Of a DNA stretch of 64,000 nt, positions 9,072 through 16,561 are shown piece by piece. Position numbers and translations under genes: made by a program. This stretch comes from GW2011-AR15 sp964512765 (GTDB taxonomy: Archaea; Nanobdellota; Nanobdellia; Woesearchaeales; GW2011-AR15), in contig CAZEKF010000004.1 in the NCBI GenBank assembly GCA_964512765.1, forward strand, positions 27,513 through 91,512, written 5' to 3'. Under the pieces are notes generated by a model, which was not told the origin of the DNA, made no database searches, and worked only from the letters and a program-made list of their open reading frames with translations. Numbering within the stretch: position 1 is the first letter of the stretch; each line of letters starts with the position of its first letter.

Positions 9072-9635
9072 ATGAAAGAAATTTTTTCAAAAATAAAAAA
9101 AGAAATTGAAAGTAAGGATAAGGTTAGAGAAGAGCTAATTGTAAATTCCAGGCCAATTATTAAAAATTCGAAACAAGCAATTTATGCAATGCATAGAAGC
9201 GCGTTGAAAGAAGCAAAAAAGTTAATTGATATTGCAAACAAAGATTTGGATAAGTTAAGAAACATAACTAATAAACAAGAAATTGGTGCGTTTAACGCAG
9301 CACTACAAGAATATGCAGAAGCTGTTACTTATTATTATTATTTAACTGAACAAAGATTAGTTAAACCAGGTGAGATTAAAGTAGATGCAGAAAACTATTT
9401 ATTAGGTGTTTGTGATCTTACGGGAGAATTATCTAGAAAAGCAGTATTTTCTGTTGTTAATGAAAAATATTCAGAAGTTGAAAAAATTAAAGATTTTGTT
9501 TCTGAAATCTACAACGAGTTCCTTAAATTTAGTTTTAGAAACAGTGAACTAAGAAAAAAATCAGATTCTATTAAATGGAACTTAAAAAAAATTGAAGAAA
9601 TAATGTATGATTTGAAAATCCGGGGAAAGATATAA
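9072..9635 (+). CDS. Translin family RNA-binding protein
   Basis: All-helical 187-residue protein matching the archaeal translin family (COG2178) in length and pattern. Family-like stretches include the Arg/Lys-rich first 40 residues ending in IKNSKQAIYAMHRS, an AALQEYAEAVTYYYYL segment, and a YLLGVCDLTGELSRKAV core with GD/CDL-GEL. Translins bind single-stranded DNA or RNA, and archaeal members act as ribonucleases in octameric shells. The ATG at 9072 follows a TATA box near 9040-9048 and has no Shine-Dalgarno, so it looks leaderless. The next gene follows with no spacing. Confidence 0.85.
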   Translation: MKEIFSKIKKEIESKDKVREELIVNSRPIIKNSKQAIYAMHRSALKEAKKLIDIANKDLDKLRNITNKQEIGAFNAALQEYAEAVTYYYYLTEQRLVKPGEIKVDAENYLLGVCDLTGELSRKAVFSVVNEKYSEVEKIKDFVSEIYNEFLKFSFRNSELRKKSDSIKWNLKKIEEIMYDLKIRGKI

Positions 9636-10121
9636 ATGGGTTTTAAACAGGCATTGGAAAAATTACATAGTTCTAAAGAGTACAATGATTGGAAGAAAAA
9701 GAATACATATCTTACTTACTGTTTTATTATGATATCTCCTGAAGTTAAACAAGAATGGCAAATAGGTTACTATGATCCTGATGCTGATAAAATAACAGCT
9801 TTCAGTGTTTCTGATGATGTTGTTAAAAACCCTGACTCAGAAGTGTTTAAAAAAGATAAAAAAGTTCTTGAACTAGAGCCGAGTAAGGTTAAAATTACGC
9901 TTGATAAAACACTTGAAAAAGCCAAAAAATTGCAGAAAACAGTGTATAGCCAACACACACCAGTTAAAAAAGTTGTTATTTTACAAAAACTTAGTTTAGG
10001 GCAAGTCTGGAATGTAACTTATATTACTCAGACTTTTAAAACATTGAACATTAAAATTGACGCAGAATCTGGTGAAGTAATAAAACACGATTTAATAGAA
10101 TTGTTTAGGTTTGACAAATAG
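9636..10121 (+). CDS. Conserved hypothetical protein, 161 aa
   Basis: Soluble alpha/beta protein that starts on the base after the translin stop codon (TAAATG), so the two are certainly co-transcribed. The pattern WQIGYYDPDADKITAF in the first third and LNIKIDAESGEVIKHD at the end resemble the strand-turn-strand halves of PepSY-like or nuclear-transport-factor-like small domains; this is a weak structural guess. No catalytic residues are evident. Coupling with translin suggests an RNA-related role, which is inference. Confidence 0.6.
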   Translation: MGFKQALEKLHSSKEYNDWKKKNTYLTYCFIMISPEVKQEWQIGYYDPDADKITAFSVSDDVVKNPDSEVFKKDKKVLELEPSKVKITLDKTLEKAKKLQKTVYSQHTPVKKVVILQKLSLGQVWNVTYITQTFKTLNIKIDAESGEVIKHDLIELFRFDK

Positions 10122-10249
10122 TTACTTCTCAATGAATTTCTTTATAAAATTTATTTAATTAAAACCTATATATTTGATTGTAATAGATTTTATAAAGCGC
10201 AAAAAAAATAATAAATTTGTTCTTTGATTGAATGAGTTGAATAAAAAAC

Positions 10250-10678
10250 ATGGTAGAAGTAAGAGTCTTAAAAACAGATCCTGAACTAACAACACCCCAT
10301 TACGCGCATACAGGAGATGCTGCTTTTGATTTAAGGAGTTGTGAAGAATTAGTTCTTGGACCTAATGAACGTCATACAGTTAAAACTGGACTGAAAATGG
10401 ATATTCCTGATGGTTATTTTGGCTTAATAAAAGATAGAAGCGGTTACGCGCACAAGTTTGGAATACATTGTTTGGCAGGAGTGATAGATTCAGGCTATCG
10501 CGGTGAGATAGGTGTTGTCATGATTAATTTAGGTGACGATGCATTTGAAATCAAAAAAGATATGAAGATTGCGCAGATGTTAATCCTTCCAGTTCCAGAA
10601 GTTACTCTTAATGAAGTAGATTCATTGGACGATTCTGGGAGAGGAGAAGGGGGTTTTGGTAGCACAGGACATCATTAA
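10250..10678 (+). CDS. dut: dUTP diphosphatase, trimeric type
   Basis: Hydrolyses dUTP to dUMP and pyrophosphate, keeping uracil out of DNA and feeding dTMP synthesis. All five family motifs are visible: DAAFDLRS (I), DRSGYAHK-FG (II/III with the active-site Ser), GVIDSGYRGEIGV (III, with the catalytic Asp and Tyr), KIAQMLILPV (IV) and the glycine-rich GRGEGGFGSTG tail (V). At 142 residues it has the normal length. The downstream tmk on the opposite strand belongs to the same nucleotide pathway. There is no strong Shine-Dalgarno before the ATG. Confidence 0.95.
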   Translation: MVEVRVLKTDPELTTPHYAHTGDAAFDLRSCEELVLGPNERHTVKTGLKMDIPDGYFGLIKDRSGYAHKFGIHCLAGVIDSGYRGEIGVVMINLGDDAFEIKKDMKIAQMLILPVPEVTLNEVDSLDDSGRGEGGFGSTGHH

Positions 10679-10702
10679 TTAAAAGAGAGGTGAAAAAGTA
10701 AA

Positions 10703-10810
10703 ATGGTAGACGACAAAGAAATTGTAAAAAATAAAACAACAGTAAGTTATAAAGCAATGATGTCAAGTAAAAAACTAGATTCTTTTTTTGAAGAAGAGGA
10801 TGAAGAATAA
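10703..10810 (+). CDS. Small acidic-tailed protein, 35 aa
   Basis: A short frame starting at ATG 10703 and ending at TAA 10810, preceded by a strong ribosome binding site (GAGAGGTGA at 10685-10693). It begins MVDDKEIVKNK, has a basic centre and ends FFEEEDEE. It follows dut by 24 bp and is probably on the same transcript. The good ribosome binding site is the main reason to believe it. No function is known. Confidence 0.5.
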   Translation: MVDDKEIVKNKTTVSYKAMMSSKKLDSFFEEEDEE

Positions 10811-10858
10811 GTTCTTTTTCTATTATATTTAAATATAAGATTAATTCTCCCTGGTTTT

Positions 10859-11083
10859 ATGATACGTGAAATGGACAATACTGAATGTGATATAACTGAG
10901 TTTGACAAAGCAAACCAAAAATTAATGAAATGTAAACAAAGTGTAAATTTTATAGGTTTGAAATCATGCAATCTTTTTTCACACAGGTTTGACACTAGTT
11001 ATGATATAATGGCTCATTGTGGTAGTTGTAAAACTAATAAGAAAAAACCAACTTCAAAAACACTTAATGTAAGATTTTATTAA
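10859..11083 (+). CDS. Hypothetical small Cys-containing protein, 74 aa
   Basis: Starts at ATG 10859 about 27 nt after a TATA-like sequence (TATTTAAATATAAG near 10822-10836), so it is probably leaderless and has its own promoter. Six cysteines, including a CGSC pair near the C-terminus and a KCKQS motif, could bind a metal or form disulfides. The last 20 bp overlap the end of the convergent tmk gene. No homology is recognised. Confidence 0.5.
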   Translation: MIREMDNTECDITEFDKANQKLMKCKQSVNFIGLKSCNLFSHRFDTSYDIMAHCGSCKTNKKKPTSKTLNVRFY

Positions 11084-11696
11084 TTTCTTGAATAATTCTG
11101 TTAAAAACTGTTTCTTGATCTCCGTTAGCGTCAATGCTAACCCAGTTATCTTTGAACTCTTGCATTTCAGAGAGTTCAATGTAACCTTGTTCTATTTTTT
11201 TGAAAAAATCAACATTTTCTTGTTCGAATTTATCTCCTTCTTTGTCAAAAGATCTGTTTAAACCTATTTGAGGATCTAATTTTAGGAATAATATTAAATC
11301 AGGGCTAGTGTTTTCAATTGCTGTTTTGTTAATCTTTAATACTTTGTTTATCCCTATACCTCGCGTATATCCTTGGTATGCAAGACTACTGATGAAACTT
11401 CTATCTGATATTACAATTCCGCCTTGGTCAAGAACTGGTCTAACAAGGTTTCTTAATAATTGTGCACGTGCAGATGCGTATAAATACGCTTCACAAACAG
11501 GATCCATTTTTTCTTCAAATTTGGTTCCCTGCACTAATTTTCTAATAGCTTCAGCAATCTCTGTACCACCAGGTTCTCTTGTTAGAACAACTTTTTTATT
11601 AGGAAATTTATTTTTTAGATATTCGTAAACATTAGTTGCTTGGGTTGTTTTTCCAGTACCAACTACACCTTCTAGAATGATGTATGTACCTTTCAT
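11064..11696 (-). CDS. tmk: Thymidylate kinase
   Basis: Phosphorylates dTMP to dTDP. The P-loop is GVVGTGKTT at about residues 10-18, followed by the TREPGGTEIAE motif that binds dTMP and the DRS-x3-SSLAYQG motif near residue 98. The lid and C-terminal regions are of usual length (210 aa). A TATA-like stretch lies upstream on the minus strand near 11725. Located beside dut, which makes dUMP for dTMP synthesis. Confidence 0.95.
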   Translation of the reverse strand: MKGTYIILEGVVGTGKTTQATNVYEYLKNKFPNKKVVLTREPGGTEIAEAIRKLVQGTKFEEKMDPVCEAYLYASARAQLLRNLVRPVLDQGGIVISDRSFISSLAYQGYTRGIGINKVLKINKTAIENTSPDLILFLKLDPQIGLNRSFDKEGDKFEQENVDFFKKIEQGYIELSEMQEFKDNWVSIDANGDQETVFNRIIQEINKILH

Positions 11697-11773
11697 AGGA
11701 ATTTAGATAAAAGAATACTTTAAATAAATATTGAAAACCTATTTAAACCTCTAGTTAATTCTTTTAGCCATAT

Positions 11774-11889
11774 GGCGGTAGTCGTATAATGGTTAGTATT
11801 CAGGACTGTGGCAAGTAATTGCAGACATCCTGAGGAGCGAGCTGATGATTGAAATGAGCATCACGCGAATTCGATTCTCGCCTATCGCC
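11774..11889 (+). tRNA. tRNA-His (GTG) with an anticodon-loop intron and a variable-region insertion
   Basis: Acceptor GCGGTAG (11775-11781) pairs with CTATCGC (11882-11888), and the extra G-1 (11774) faces C73 (11889), the hallmark of tRNA-His. Anticodon stem CAGGA (11801-11805) pairs with TCCTG (11828-11832) around loop CTGTGG, anticodon GTG at 11808-11810. A roughly 15-nt intron (about 11812-11826) with a GCAA/TTGC helix lies at the canonical 37/38 site. Between 43 and 49 there are 32 nt where 5 are expected, and they contain TGATG/CATCA; about 27 nt may be a second, noncanonical intron. T-loop TTCGATT. A TTTAAA TATA box lies about 27 nt upstream. No CCA is encoded. Confidence 0.85.
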
Positions 11890-11984
11890 CTCTCATTTCA
11901 ATTTTTCCTTATTTTTTTCTATAACATTTAAATATAAAGAAAACCTATAATATAATTGATAAAAAGAATGGTTAAGGTGTTTTC

Positions 11985-12536
11985 ATGGTTAAGAACAAAA
12001 AACCTTCTTCACTTAAAAACAAATATGCATGTCTGATTCAAATAATTCTTTTACTCTTTATTATTCTTATTTTTACACAATATAAACCTTTACTACTTAT
12101 CTTGGTTTTTGAGATTGTTGAATTAATAAAAGTGTTAATAAAACAAAAAACTAAACAATTTCCTATTGATTTTGTGTTTGTTTTTGGAATAACTGCATCT
12201 TATTTTTATAGTCCTATAATAGGATTTGTAATATTTTTTTTAGGCGTTCACAACAGAAAACTGATGAAAACTATTAAATCAAGACATATAACAAAAGGTG
12301 TAAGACATTTAACTTTGTTTTTGATTGTAAGTTTATTAAGATCGTTTCCTTTTTTTAGTGCGGCAGTCTTAATGTTAATGATAAATTATGCTTTTAAATA
12401 TTTAATAGGAATTCTTTTCTTAAGCGAGAATGTTTTTGATAAAGCGCTTTACCATATTACAAATTTCATAGGTTCAACTGTATTATTTCAAATTATTTCA
12501 ATTTTATATCAGAATTTAAGATTTCTAAGACCATAA
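11985..12536 (+). CDS. Multi-pass membrane protein, unknown
   Basis: A 183-residue, strongly hydrophobic basic protein with about six membrane segments, similar in layout to the 186-aa protein at 2596. An AAGGTG sequence lies about 6 nt before the ATG. Its stop codon touches the TATA region of the ribosomal protein operon downstream. No functional motif is seen. Confidence 0.6.
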   Translation: MVKNKKPSSLKNKYACLIQIILLLFIILIFTQYKPLLLILVFEIVELIKVLIKQKTKQFPIDFVFVFGITASYFYSPIIGFVIFFLGVHNRKLMKTIKSRHITKGVRHLTLFLIVSLLRSFPFFSAAVLMLMINYAFKYLIGILFLSENVFDKALYHITNFIGSTVLFQIISILYQNLRFLRP

Positions 12537-12693
12537 CCTTTATATATGACTCATAATTTCTTGGTGTATAATCAACCCGAGTTAACGCGATAGGGTTAAT
12601 AATTGTGTTAATTCTTGGGTAAATTGAATATAAAACACTAAAAAATTGCTAGCAATTTTTTGTGTGCCAAAAATCATATGGTGATTTTTTAGC
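12534..12693 (+). promoter_or_regulatory. Promoter and structured leader of the ribosomal protein operon
   Basis: AACCTTTATATA (12535-12546) is a BRE/TATA pair; the same string precedes the FKBP gene. The predicted transcript start near 12570 coincides with a hairpin: ACCCGAGTTAAC (12575-12586) pairs with GTTAA/CTTGGGT (12607-12620) with a two-base bulge. A perfect 20-bp palindrome (12641-12660, AAAAATTGCT then its complement) follows, then a third hairpin AAAAATCA-TATGG-TGATTTTT (12669-12689) with the GGTG ribosome binding site in its loop. Ribosomal protein leaders are often autoregulated; that is inference here. Confidence 0.6.
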
Positions 12694-13176
12694 ATGGCAG
12701 ATGAACAACAAAAAGTTAAACATATTGTAAGGATAGCTAATACTGACGTTTCTGGTCAAAAAGCTATAGTTGTAGCTTTAACAAAGATTAGAGGTATTGG
12801 ATATGTTTTTGCGAACACAGCATGCAAACTTGCACATGTTGACAAAACTAAAAAAGCAGGTTTGTTAGACGCACGAGAAGTTGAAAAGTTAACAGAAGTT
12901 ATTCAAAACCCTGCAAAGTATAATGTTCCGAGCTGGTTATTTAACAGAAGAAAAGATTATGAAACAGGCGATGATAAACATATTATTATGGGAGATTTGA
13001 TATTTTCAAAACAGCAAGACGTCAGAAGATTACAAAAAATTAAATCATACCGTGGTTTAAGACACGCAGCAAACTTACCATTAAGAGGCCAACGTACAAA
13101 ATCCAATTTCAGAAGAAATAAAGGTAAAGCTGTTGGTGTTAAACGTAAAAAAGGAAGTAAATCAGGTAGAGTCTAA
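12694..13176 (+). CDS. rps13: Ribosomal protein uS13 (S13)
   Basis: First gene of the operon. Archaeal/eukaryotic-type S13 of 160 residues: HIVRIANTDVSGQK at the start, the helix-two-turn-helix KIRGIGYVFANTAC, and the basic tail with SYRGLRHAANLPLRGQRTK that contacts 16S rRNA and tRNA at the subunit bridge. The ATG follows GGTG by 10 nt. Stop and the next ATG are 2 nt apart. Confidence 0.96.
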   Translation: MADEQQKVKHIVRIANTDVSGQKAIVVALTKIRGIGYVFANTACKLAHVDKTKKAGLLDAREVEKLTEVIQNPAKYNVPSWLFNRRKDYETGDDKHIIMGDLIFSKQQDVRRLQKIKSYRGLRHAANLPLRGQRTKSNFRRNKGKAVGVKRKKGSKSGRV

Positions 13177-13178
13177 AA

Positions 13179-13925
13179 ATGGGAGACCCAAAGAAACTAA
13201 GGAAAAAGTATTCAACACCCAGCCATCCTTGGCAAAAGCAAAGGATTGATGAAGAAAGGGTTTTAATGAGAGAGTACGGGTTTAAAAATAAAGCTGAGTT
13301 ATGGAAATTAAATTCTAAATTAAGAAAATATAAAACACAGGTTAAAAACCTTATCTCGAAACATGACGAACATGCTGAAAAACAAAAGGTTGAATTAATA
13401 AAAAGAGTACAAAAATTAAATTTAATTGATGAAAAAGCTGTTCTTGAAGATATTCTTTCATTAACATTAAAAGATATTTGTGAAAGACGTTTACAAACAA
13501 TTGTTCTGAAGAAAGGATTGGCAAGGTCTATTAAACAAGCTAGACAGTTTATCACTCATGAACATATTGTTATAGGTGACCAGAAAATTACGTCTCCGTC
13601 GTACATTGTTAGTTCAGGTGAAGAAATTATTGTTAAGTTTGCAGATAATTCAGAGTTTAGATCTGAAGATCATCCTGAAAGACTGGCTGAAAAACCTAAA
13701 GTAACAAAGAAAAAAGAACCTGAACCAGTTGAAGAAGAAGTTTCTGAAGAACCTATTGCAGAGAAAGAAGCTCCAGTAGAAGAACCAAAAGAAGAGCCAG
13801 TTGAAGAAGAAAAACCAGCTGTACCTGAACCAGCAGAAGAGAAAAAAGAAGAAGAACCAGCTGCTGAAGAAAAGAAAGAAGAAGAAGAACCAAAAGAAGA
13901 GAAGAAGGTTGAAGAAGAAAAATGA
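13179..13925 (+). CDS. rps4: Ribosomal protein uS4 (S4) with long acidic C-terminal tail
   Basis: Primary 16S rRNA-binding protein of the small subunit body. Residues 1-165 are the standard archaeal S4: the start GDPKKLRKKYSTPSHPWQ and the S4 RNA-binding domain RRLQTIVLKKGLARSIKQAR followed by HIVIGDQKI. Residues from about 170 to 248 are a low-complexity tail of Glu, Pro, Lys and Ala. Archaeal S4 usually has about 170-190 residues with at most a short tail, so the extension is notable. It overlaps rps11 by ATGA. Confidence 0.95.
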   Translation: MGDPKKLRKKYSTPSHPWQKQRIDEERVLMREYGFKNKAELWKLNSKLRKYKTQVKNLISKHDEHAEKQKVELIKRVQKLNLIDEKAVLEDILSLTLKDICERRLQTIVLKKGLARSIKQARQFITHEHIVIGDQKITSPSYIVSSGEEIIVKFADNSEFRSEDHPERLAEKPKVTKKKEPEPVEEEVSEEPIAEKEAPVEEPKEEPVEEEKPAVPEPAEEKKEEEPAAEEKKEEEEPKEEKKVEEEK

Positions 13926-14371
13926 GAAATTCTAGAGGAGGTAGAGGACCAAGAAGAGATCATAGAGCAAGAGTACCTAGAGGAGATATTAGATGGGGCA
14001 TTTGCCACATATATTCTTCATATAATAATACAATTGTGCATATTACAGACATAACAGGTAGTGAAACTATTGCGTTATCATCAGGCGGTCAAATTGTTAA
14101 AGCAGACAGGTTAGAAAGTTCGCCAACAGCTGCAATGGCAGCATCAAAAAAGGTTGGGGAAGCAGCTCTTGAAAAAGGTATTCGAGGGTTACATGTTAAA
14201 ATAAAAGCACCTGGCGGTCATAACGGTCCGAATAACCCAGGACCCGGTGCACAGGCAGCAGTAAGAGCGTTATCAAGAATGGGTTTAAGAATTGGTATAA
14301 TTGAAGATGTTACACCTGTTCCTCACGACGGTTGCAGGAAAAAGGGTGGAAAAAGAGGTCGACGTGTATAA
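13922..14371 (+). CDS. rps11: Ribosomal protein uS11 (S11)
   Basis: Platform protein of the 30S subunit, 149 residues. Family signatures HIYSSYNNTIVHITDITG, SGGQIVKADR, SPTAAMAASKK, and the C-terminal VTPVPHDGCRKKGGKRGRR are all present. The N-terminal Arg/Gly-rich 25 residues are basic. Starts within the rps4 stop (ATGA overlap) and is followed by rpoD after 2 nt, the usual archaeal order. Confidence 0.96.
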   Translation: MRNSRGGRGPRRDHRARVPRGDIRWGICHIYSSYNNTIVHITDITGSETIALSSGGQIVKADRLESSPTAAMAASKKVGEAALEKGIRGLHVKIKAPGGHNGPNNPGPGAQAAVRALSRMGLRIGIIEDVTPVPHDGCRKKGGKRGRRV

Positions 14372-14373
14372 AA

Positions 14374-15147
14374 ATGGTAAGCTTTGAAAAAATATCAAAT
14401 AAAGATAATAAAATGACGTTTTTATTAAAGAAAAGTACACCTGCTTATGCAAATGCATTAAGAAGAATTATGCTTACTGAAGTTCCAGTGATGGCAATTG
14501 AAGATATTGAGTTTAGAAAAAACAGTTCTGCATTGTACGATGAAGTATTAGCTCACAGGCTTGGTTTAATGCCATTAACAACAGACTTGAAATCGTACGA
14601 GCTTCCAAAATCTCAAGAAGATGTTGACAATAAAAAAGCTAAATGTACGCTACAACTAACACTTAAAGAAAAAGGTCCAAAAACTGTTTATGCGTCAGAC
14701 ATGAAGTCTAAAGATCCCAAAGTTAAGCCAGTATATCCAAAAACACCAATTGTGAAATTGTTAAAAGATCAAGAATTGGAACTTGTTGCAACTGCAATAT
14801 TAGGAAAAGGCACTGAGCATGTTAAATGGTCGCCAGGACATATATGGTATAATTATAATGCAAAAATTACAGTAAATAAATCAAAAGATGTTGAACAGTT
14901 TAAAGAATTATATCCTCCGCAAGTGTTTAATAAAAAAGGAGAGATTGACGAGAAATTAATTTTGGAAAATAACTTAGTGGATGCAGTCGCTCATGTTAAT
15001 GAAGACCTTGTTAAAGTTGAATATGATGACACAGAATTTATATTTCAAGTAGAATCATGGGGACAGTTGTCTCCTAAAGAAATTGTAGTTACAGGATTAG
15101 GAATATTTAATGATAAACTTGACGAGCTAGGTAAACTCCTCAAATAA
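14374..15147 (+). CDS. rpoD: DNA-directed RNA polymerase subunit D
   Basis: Archaeal counterpart of the alpha N-terminal domain, forms the D-L platform for polymerase assembly. Start chosen at ATG 14374, two bases after the rps11 stop, because the longer frame would begin inside rps11. Residues 20-60 carry the conserved ANALRRIMLTEVPVMAIEDI and HRLGLMPL. The domain that in many archaea holds a [4Fe-4S] cluster has no cysteine quartet here (only one Cys in the protein), so this polymerase lacks that cluster. Usual length, 257 aa. Confidence 0.95.
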   Translation: MVSFEKISNKDNKMTFLLKKSTPAYANALRRIMLTEVPVMAIEDIEFRKNSSALYDEVLAHRLGLMPLTTDLKSYELPKSQEDVDNKKAKCTLQLTLKEKGPKTVYASDMKSKDPKVKPVYPKTPIVKLLKDQELELVATAILGKGTEHVKWSPGHIWYNYNAKITVNKSKDVEQFKELYPPQVFNKKGEIDEKLILENNLVDAVAHVNEDLVKVEYDDTEFIFQVESWGQLSPKEIVVTGLGIFNDKLDELGKLLK

Positions 15148-15166
15148 CTCTCGCATAAATTATCAT

Positions 15167-15303
15167 GCGGGGGTGGCAGAGCCTGGTCAATCGAAAATCG
15201 AAGATTTTCGAAGCGTCAAAAACCTTCGGTTTCAGACCAAATGCGCAAGGTTGAGGGCCTTGTCCCAAAAGTGGGTGCGCGTGTTCAAATCACGTCCCCC
15301 GCA
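15167..15303 (+). tRNA. tRNA-Leu (GAG) with a 50-nt D-loop intron
   Basis: Acceptor GCGGGGG (15167-15173) pairs with CCCCCGC before A73 (15303). Anticodon stem CAAGG (15246-15250)/CCTTG (15258-15262), loop TTGAGGG, anticodon GAG at 15253-15255. Long variable arm (CCC/GGG) as in type II tRNAs; T-arm GCGTG-TTCAAAT-CACGT. The D-stem halves GCA (15176-15178) and TGC (15242-15244) are separated by a D-loop containing about 50 extra nt (15191-15240). The insert holds an 8-bp hairpin CGAAAATC-GAA-GATTTTCG and a second AAACC/GGTTT hairpin. No own TATA box is seen; the tRNA sits between rpoD and rpl18e and is probably processed from the operon transcript. Confidence 0.88.
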
Positions 15304-15320
15304 TTATATAAAATAAAAAA

Positions 15321-15668
15321 ATGAAGAACCAACAATTAACAACATTGGTAACAGAACTAAAGAAAACATCAATTGAAAATGATGTTAAACTTTGGAAAAG
15401 GATCGCGTTAGAGTTAGAAGGACCTACAAGCAAAAGACGAGTTGTTAATTTATCAAGAATAAACAGGTATTGTAAAGATAATGATGTTGTTGTCGTTCCC
15501 GGAAAAGTATTATCAATGGGTTCACTGGATAAAAAATTAACAATCGCAGCTTACAACTTTTCAGGCCAAGCACTTGATAAAATTAAAAATGCAGGTAGTA
15601 AAGCAATTACAATTTATGATTTAGTTAAGAAAAATCCAAAAGCAAGTAAAGTGAGGATAATAGGATGA
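15321..15668 (+). CDS. rpl18e: Ribosomal protein eL18 (L18e)
   Basis: Large-subunit protein, 115 residues, typical of archaea. Signatures: LWKRIALELEGPTSKRRVVNLSRI split across the first half, VVVPGKVLSMGSLDKKLTIAA in the middle, and the NPKASKVRIIG end. It lies 17 bp after tRNA-Leu and overlaps rpl13 by ATGA, preserving the archaeal order. Confidence 0.95.
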   Translation: MKNQQLTTLVTELKKTSIENDVKLWKRIALELEGPTSKRRVVNLSRINRYCKDNDVVVVPGKVLSMGSLDKKLTIAAYNFSGQALDKIKNAGSKAITIYDLVKKNPKASKVRIIG

Positions 15669-16087
15669 TTATTATAGATGCAACAGATTTAATTGTTGGA
15701 AGAATTGGTACTTATGCAGCTAAACAAGCATTATTAGGGGAGGAAATCAGGATCATAAACAGTGAAAAAGCTGTTATTTCAGGTAGAAAAGAAAATACAT
15801 TTGAAAAATATTTAACAATAAAAGCAATGGGTACACCGAGAAAAGGACCTTTTTTGCACAGGATGCCTGAACGATTGTTAAGAAGATCTATCAGAGGCAT
15901 GTTATCTCATAAAAAGCCAAGAGGCAAAGAAGCTTACAAAAGAATATTATGTTATCAAGGCATTCCGGATGAGTTTAAAGATAAAAAATCAATTACAATC
16001 AAAGATGCTAACAGATCAAAATTGCCAAATTTAAAATATGTAAATTTAAAAGATGTATCAAAAAGATTAGGTGCTAATGTTGGGTAA
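15665..16087 (+). CDS. rpl13: Ribosomal protein uL13 (L13)
   Basis: Early-assembly 50S protein, 140 residues. Archaeal-type features: start MIIIDATDLIVGRIGTYAAK, the internal RGPFLHRMPERL-like segment (here RKGPFLHRMPERLLRRSIRG), and GMLSHKKPRG. An AGGA motif precedes the ATG, which overlaps the eL18 stop. Its last 11 bp overlap the rps9 start. Confidence 0.95.
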   Translation: MIIIDATDLIVGRIGTYAAKQALLGEEIRIINSEKAVISGRKENTFEKYLTIKAMGTPRKGPFLHRMPERLLRRSIRGMLSHKKPRGKEAYKRILCYQGIPDEFKDKKSITIKDANRSKLPNLKYVNLKDVSKRLGANVG

Positions 16088-16490
16088 GAAAAAATCAAAA
16101 TCAATTGTTGTGTCAGGAAAAAGAAAAACTGCTATTGCACGTGCTACATTAAACCAAGGCACTGGAAAAGTTAAAATTAACAATGTTCCTCTGGACTTGT
16201 ATGTTCCAAAAGTGTATAAAATGAGGATTGAAGAACCTTTAATTCTTGCAGGAGATGTAAGAAATAATGTTGACATTTCTGTTAATGTTAACGGCGGCGG
16301 GTCAATGAGCCAGAGCGACGCATCCAGAACTGCAATTGCAAGAGCACTTGCAACACATGATCCTAAACTAAAACCTAGGTTCTTAAATTATGACAGGCAT
16401 TTACTTGTCGCAGATGTTAGACTAAAAGAAACTCATAAGCCAAACAGGCATGGTAGTGCTAGGTCAAAGAAGCAAAAATCTTATAGATAG
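16077..16490 (+). CDS. rps9: Ribosomal protein uS9 (S9)
   Basis: Small-subunit protein whose C-terminal tail reaches the P site. Features: VVSGKRKTAIARATLNQGTG, the INNVPLDLY segment, the VNVNGGGSMSQSDASRTAIARAL core, and the basic end PNRHGSARSKKQKSYR. The ATG at 16077 with AGGTG just upstream is preferred over the GTG at 16071. This is the last gene of the operon; rpoN, rpoK and rps2, often next in archaea, do not follow. A T-rich run after the stop may be the terminator. Confidence 0.95.
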   Translation: MLGKKKSKSIVVSGKRKTAIARATLNQGTGKVKINNVPLDLYVPKVYKMRIEEPLILAGDVRNNVDISVNVNGGGSMSQSDASRTAIARALATHDPKLKPRFLNYDRHLLVADVRLKETHKPNRHGSARSKKQKSYR

Positions 16491-16561
16491 TTTTATTTTT
16501 TCTTTATATTCTATTCATAGACCGAAACAAATTAAAACTCATATTTAATTCTAGATGAGTT

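Noticed and set aside
13670..14008. Ser-rich minus-strand frame opposite rps4 and rps11
   Set aside because: It is the antisense of the GAA/GAG-rich tail (TTC/CTC codons), so it is an artefact.
16491..16561. rpoN or rpoK after rps9
   Set aside because: The gap holds only promoter-like sequence; the genes must be elsewhere if present.
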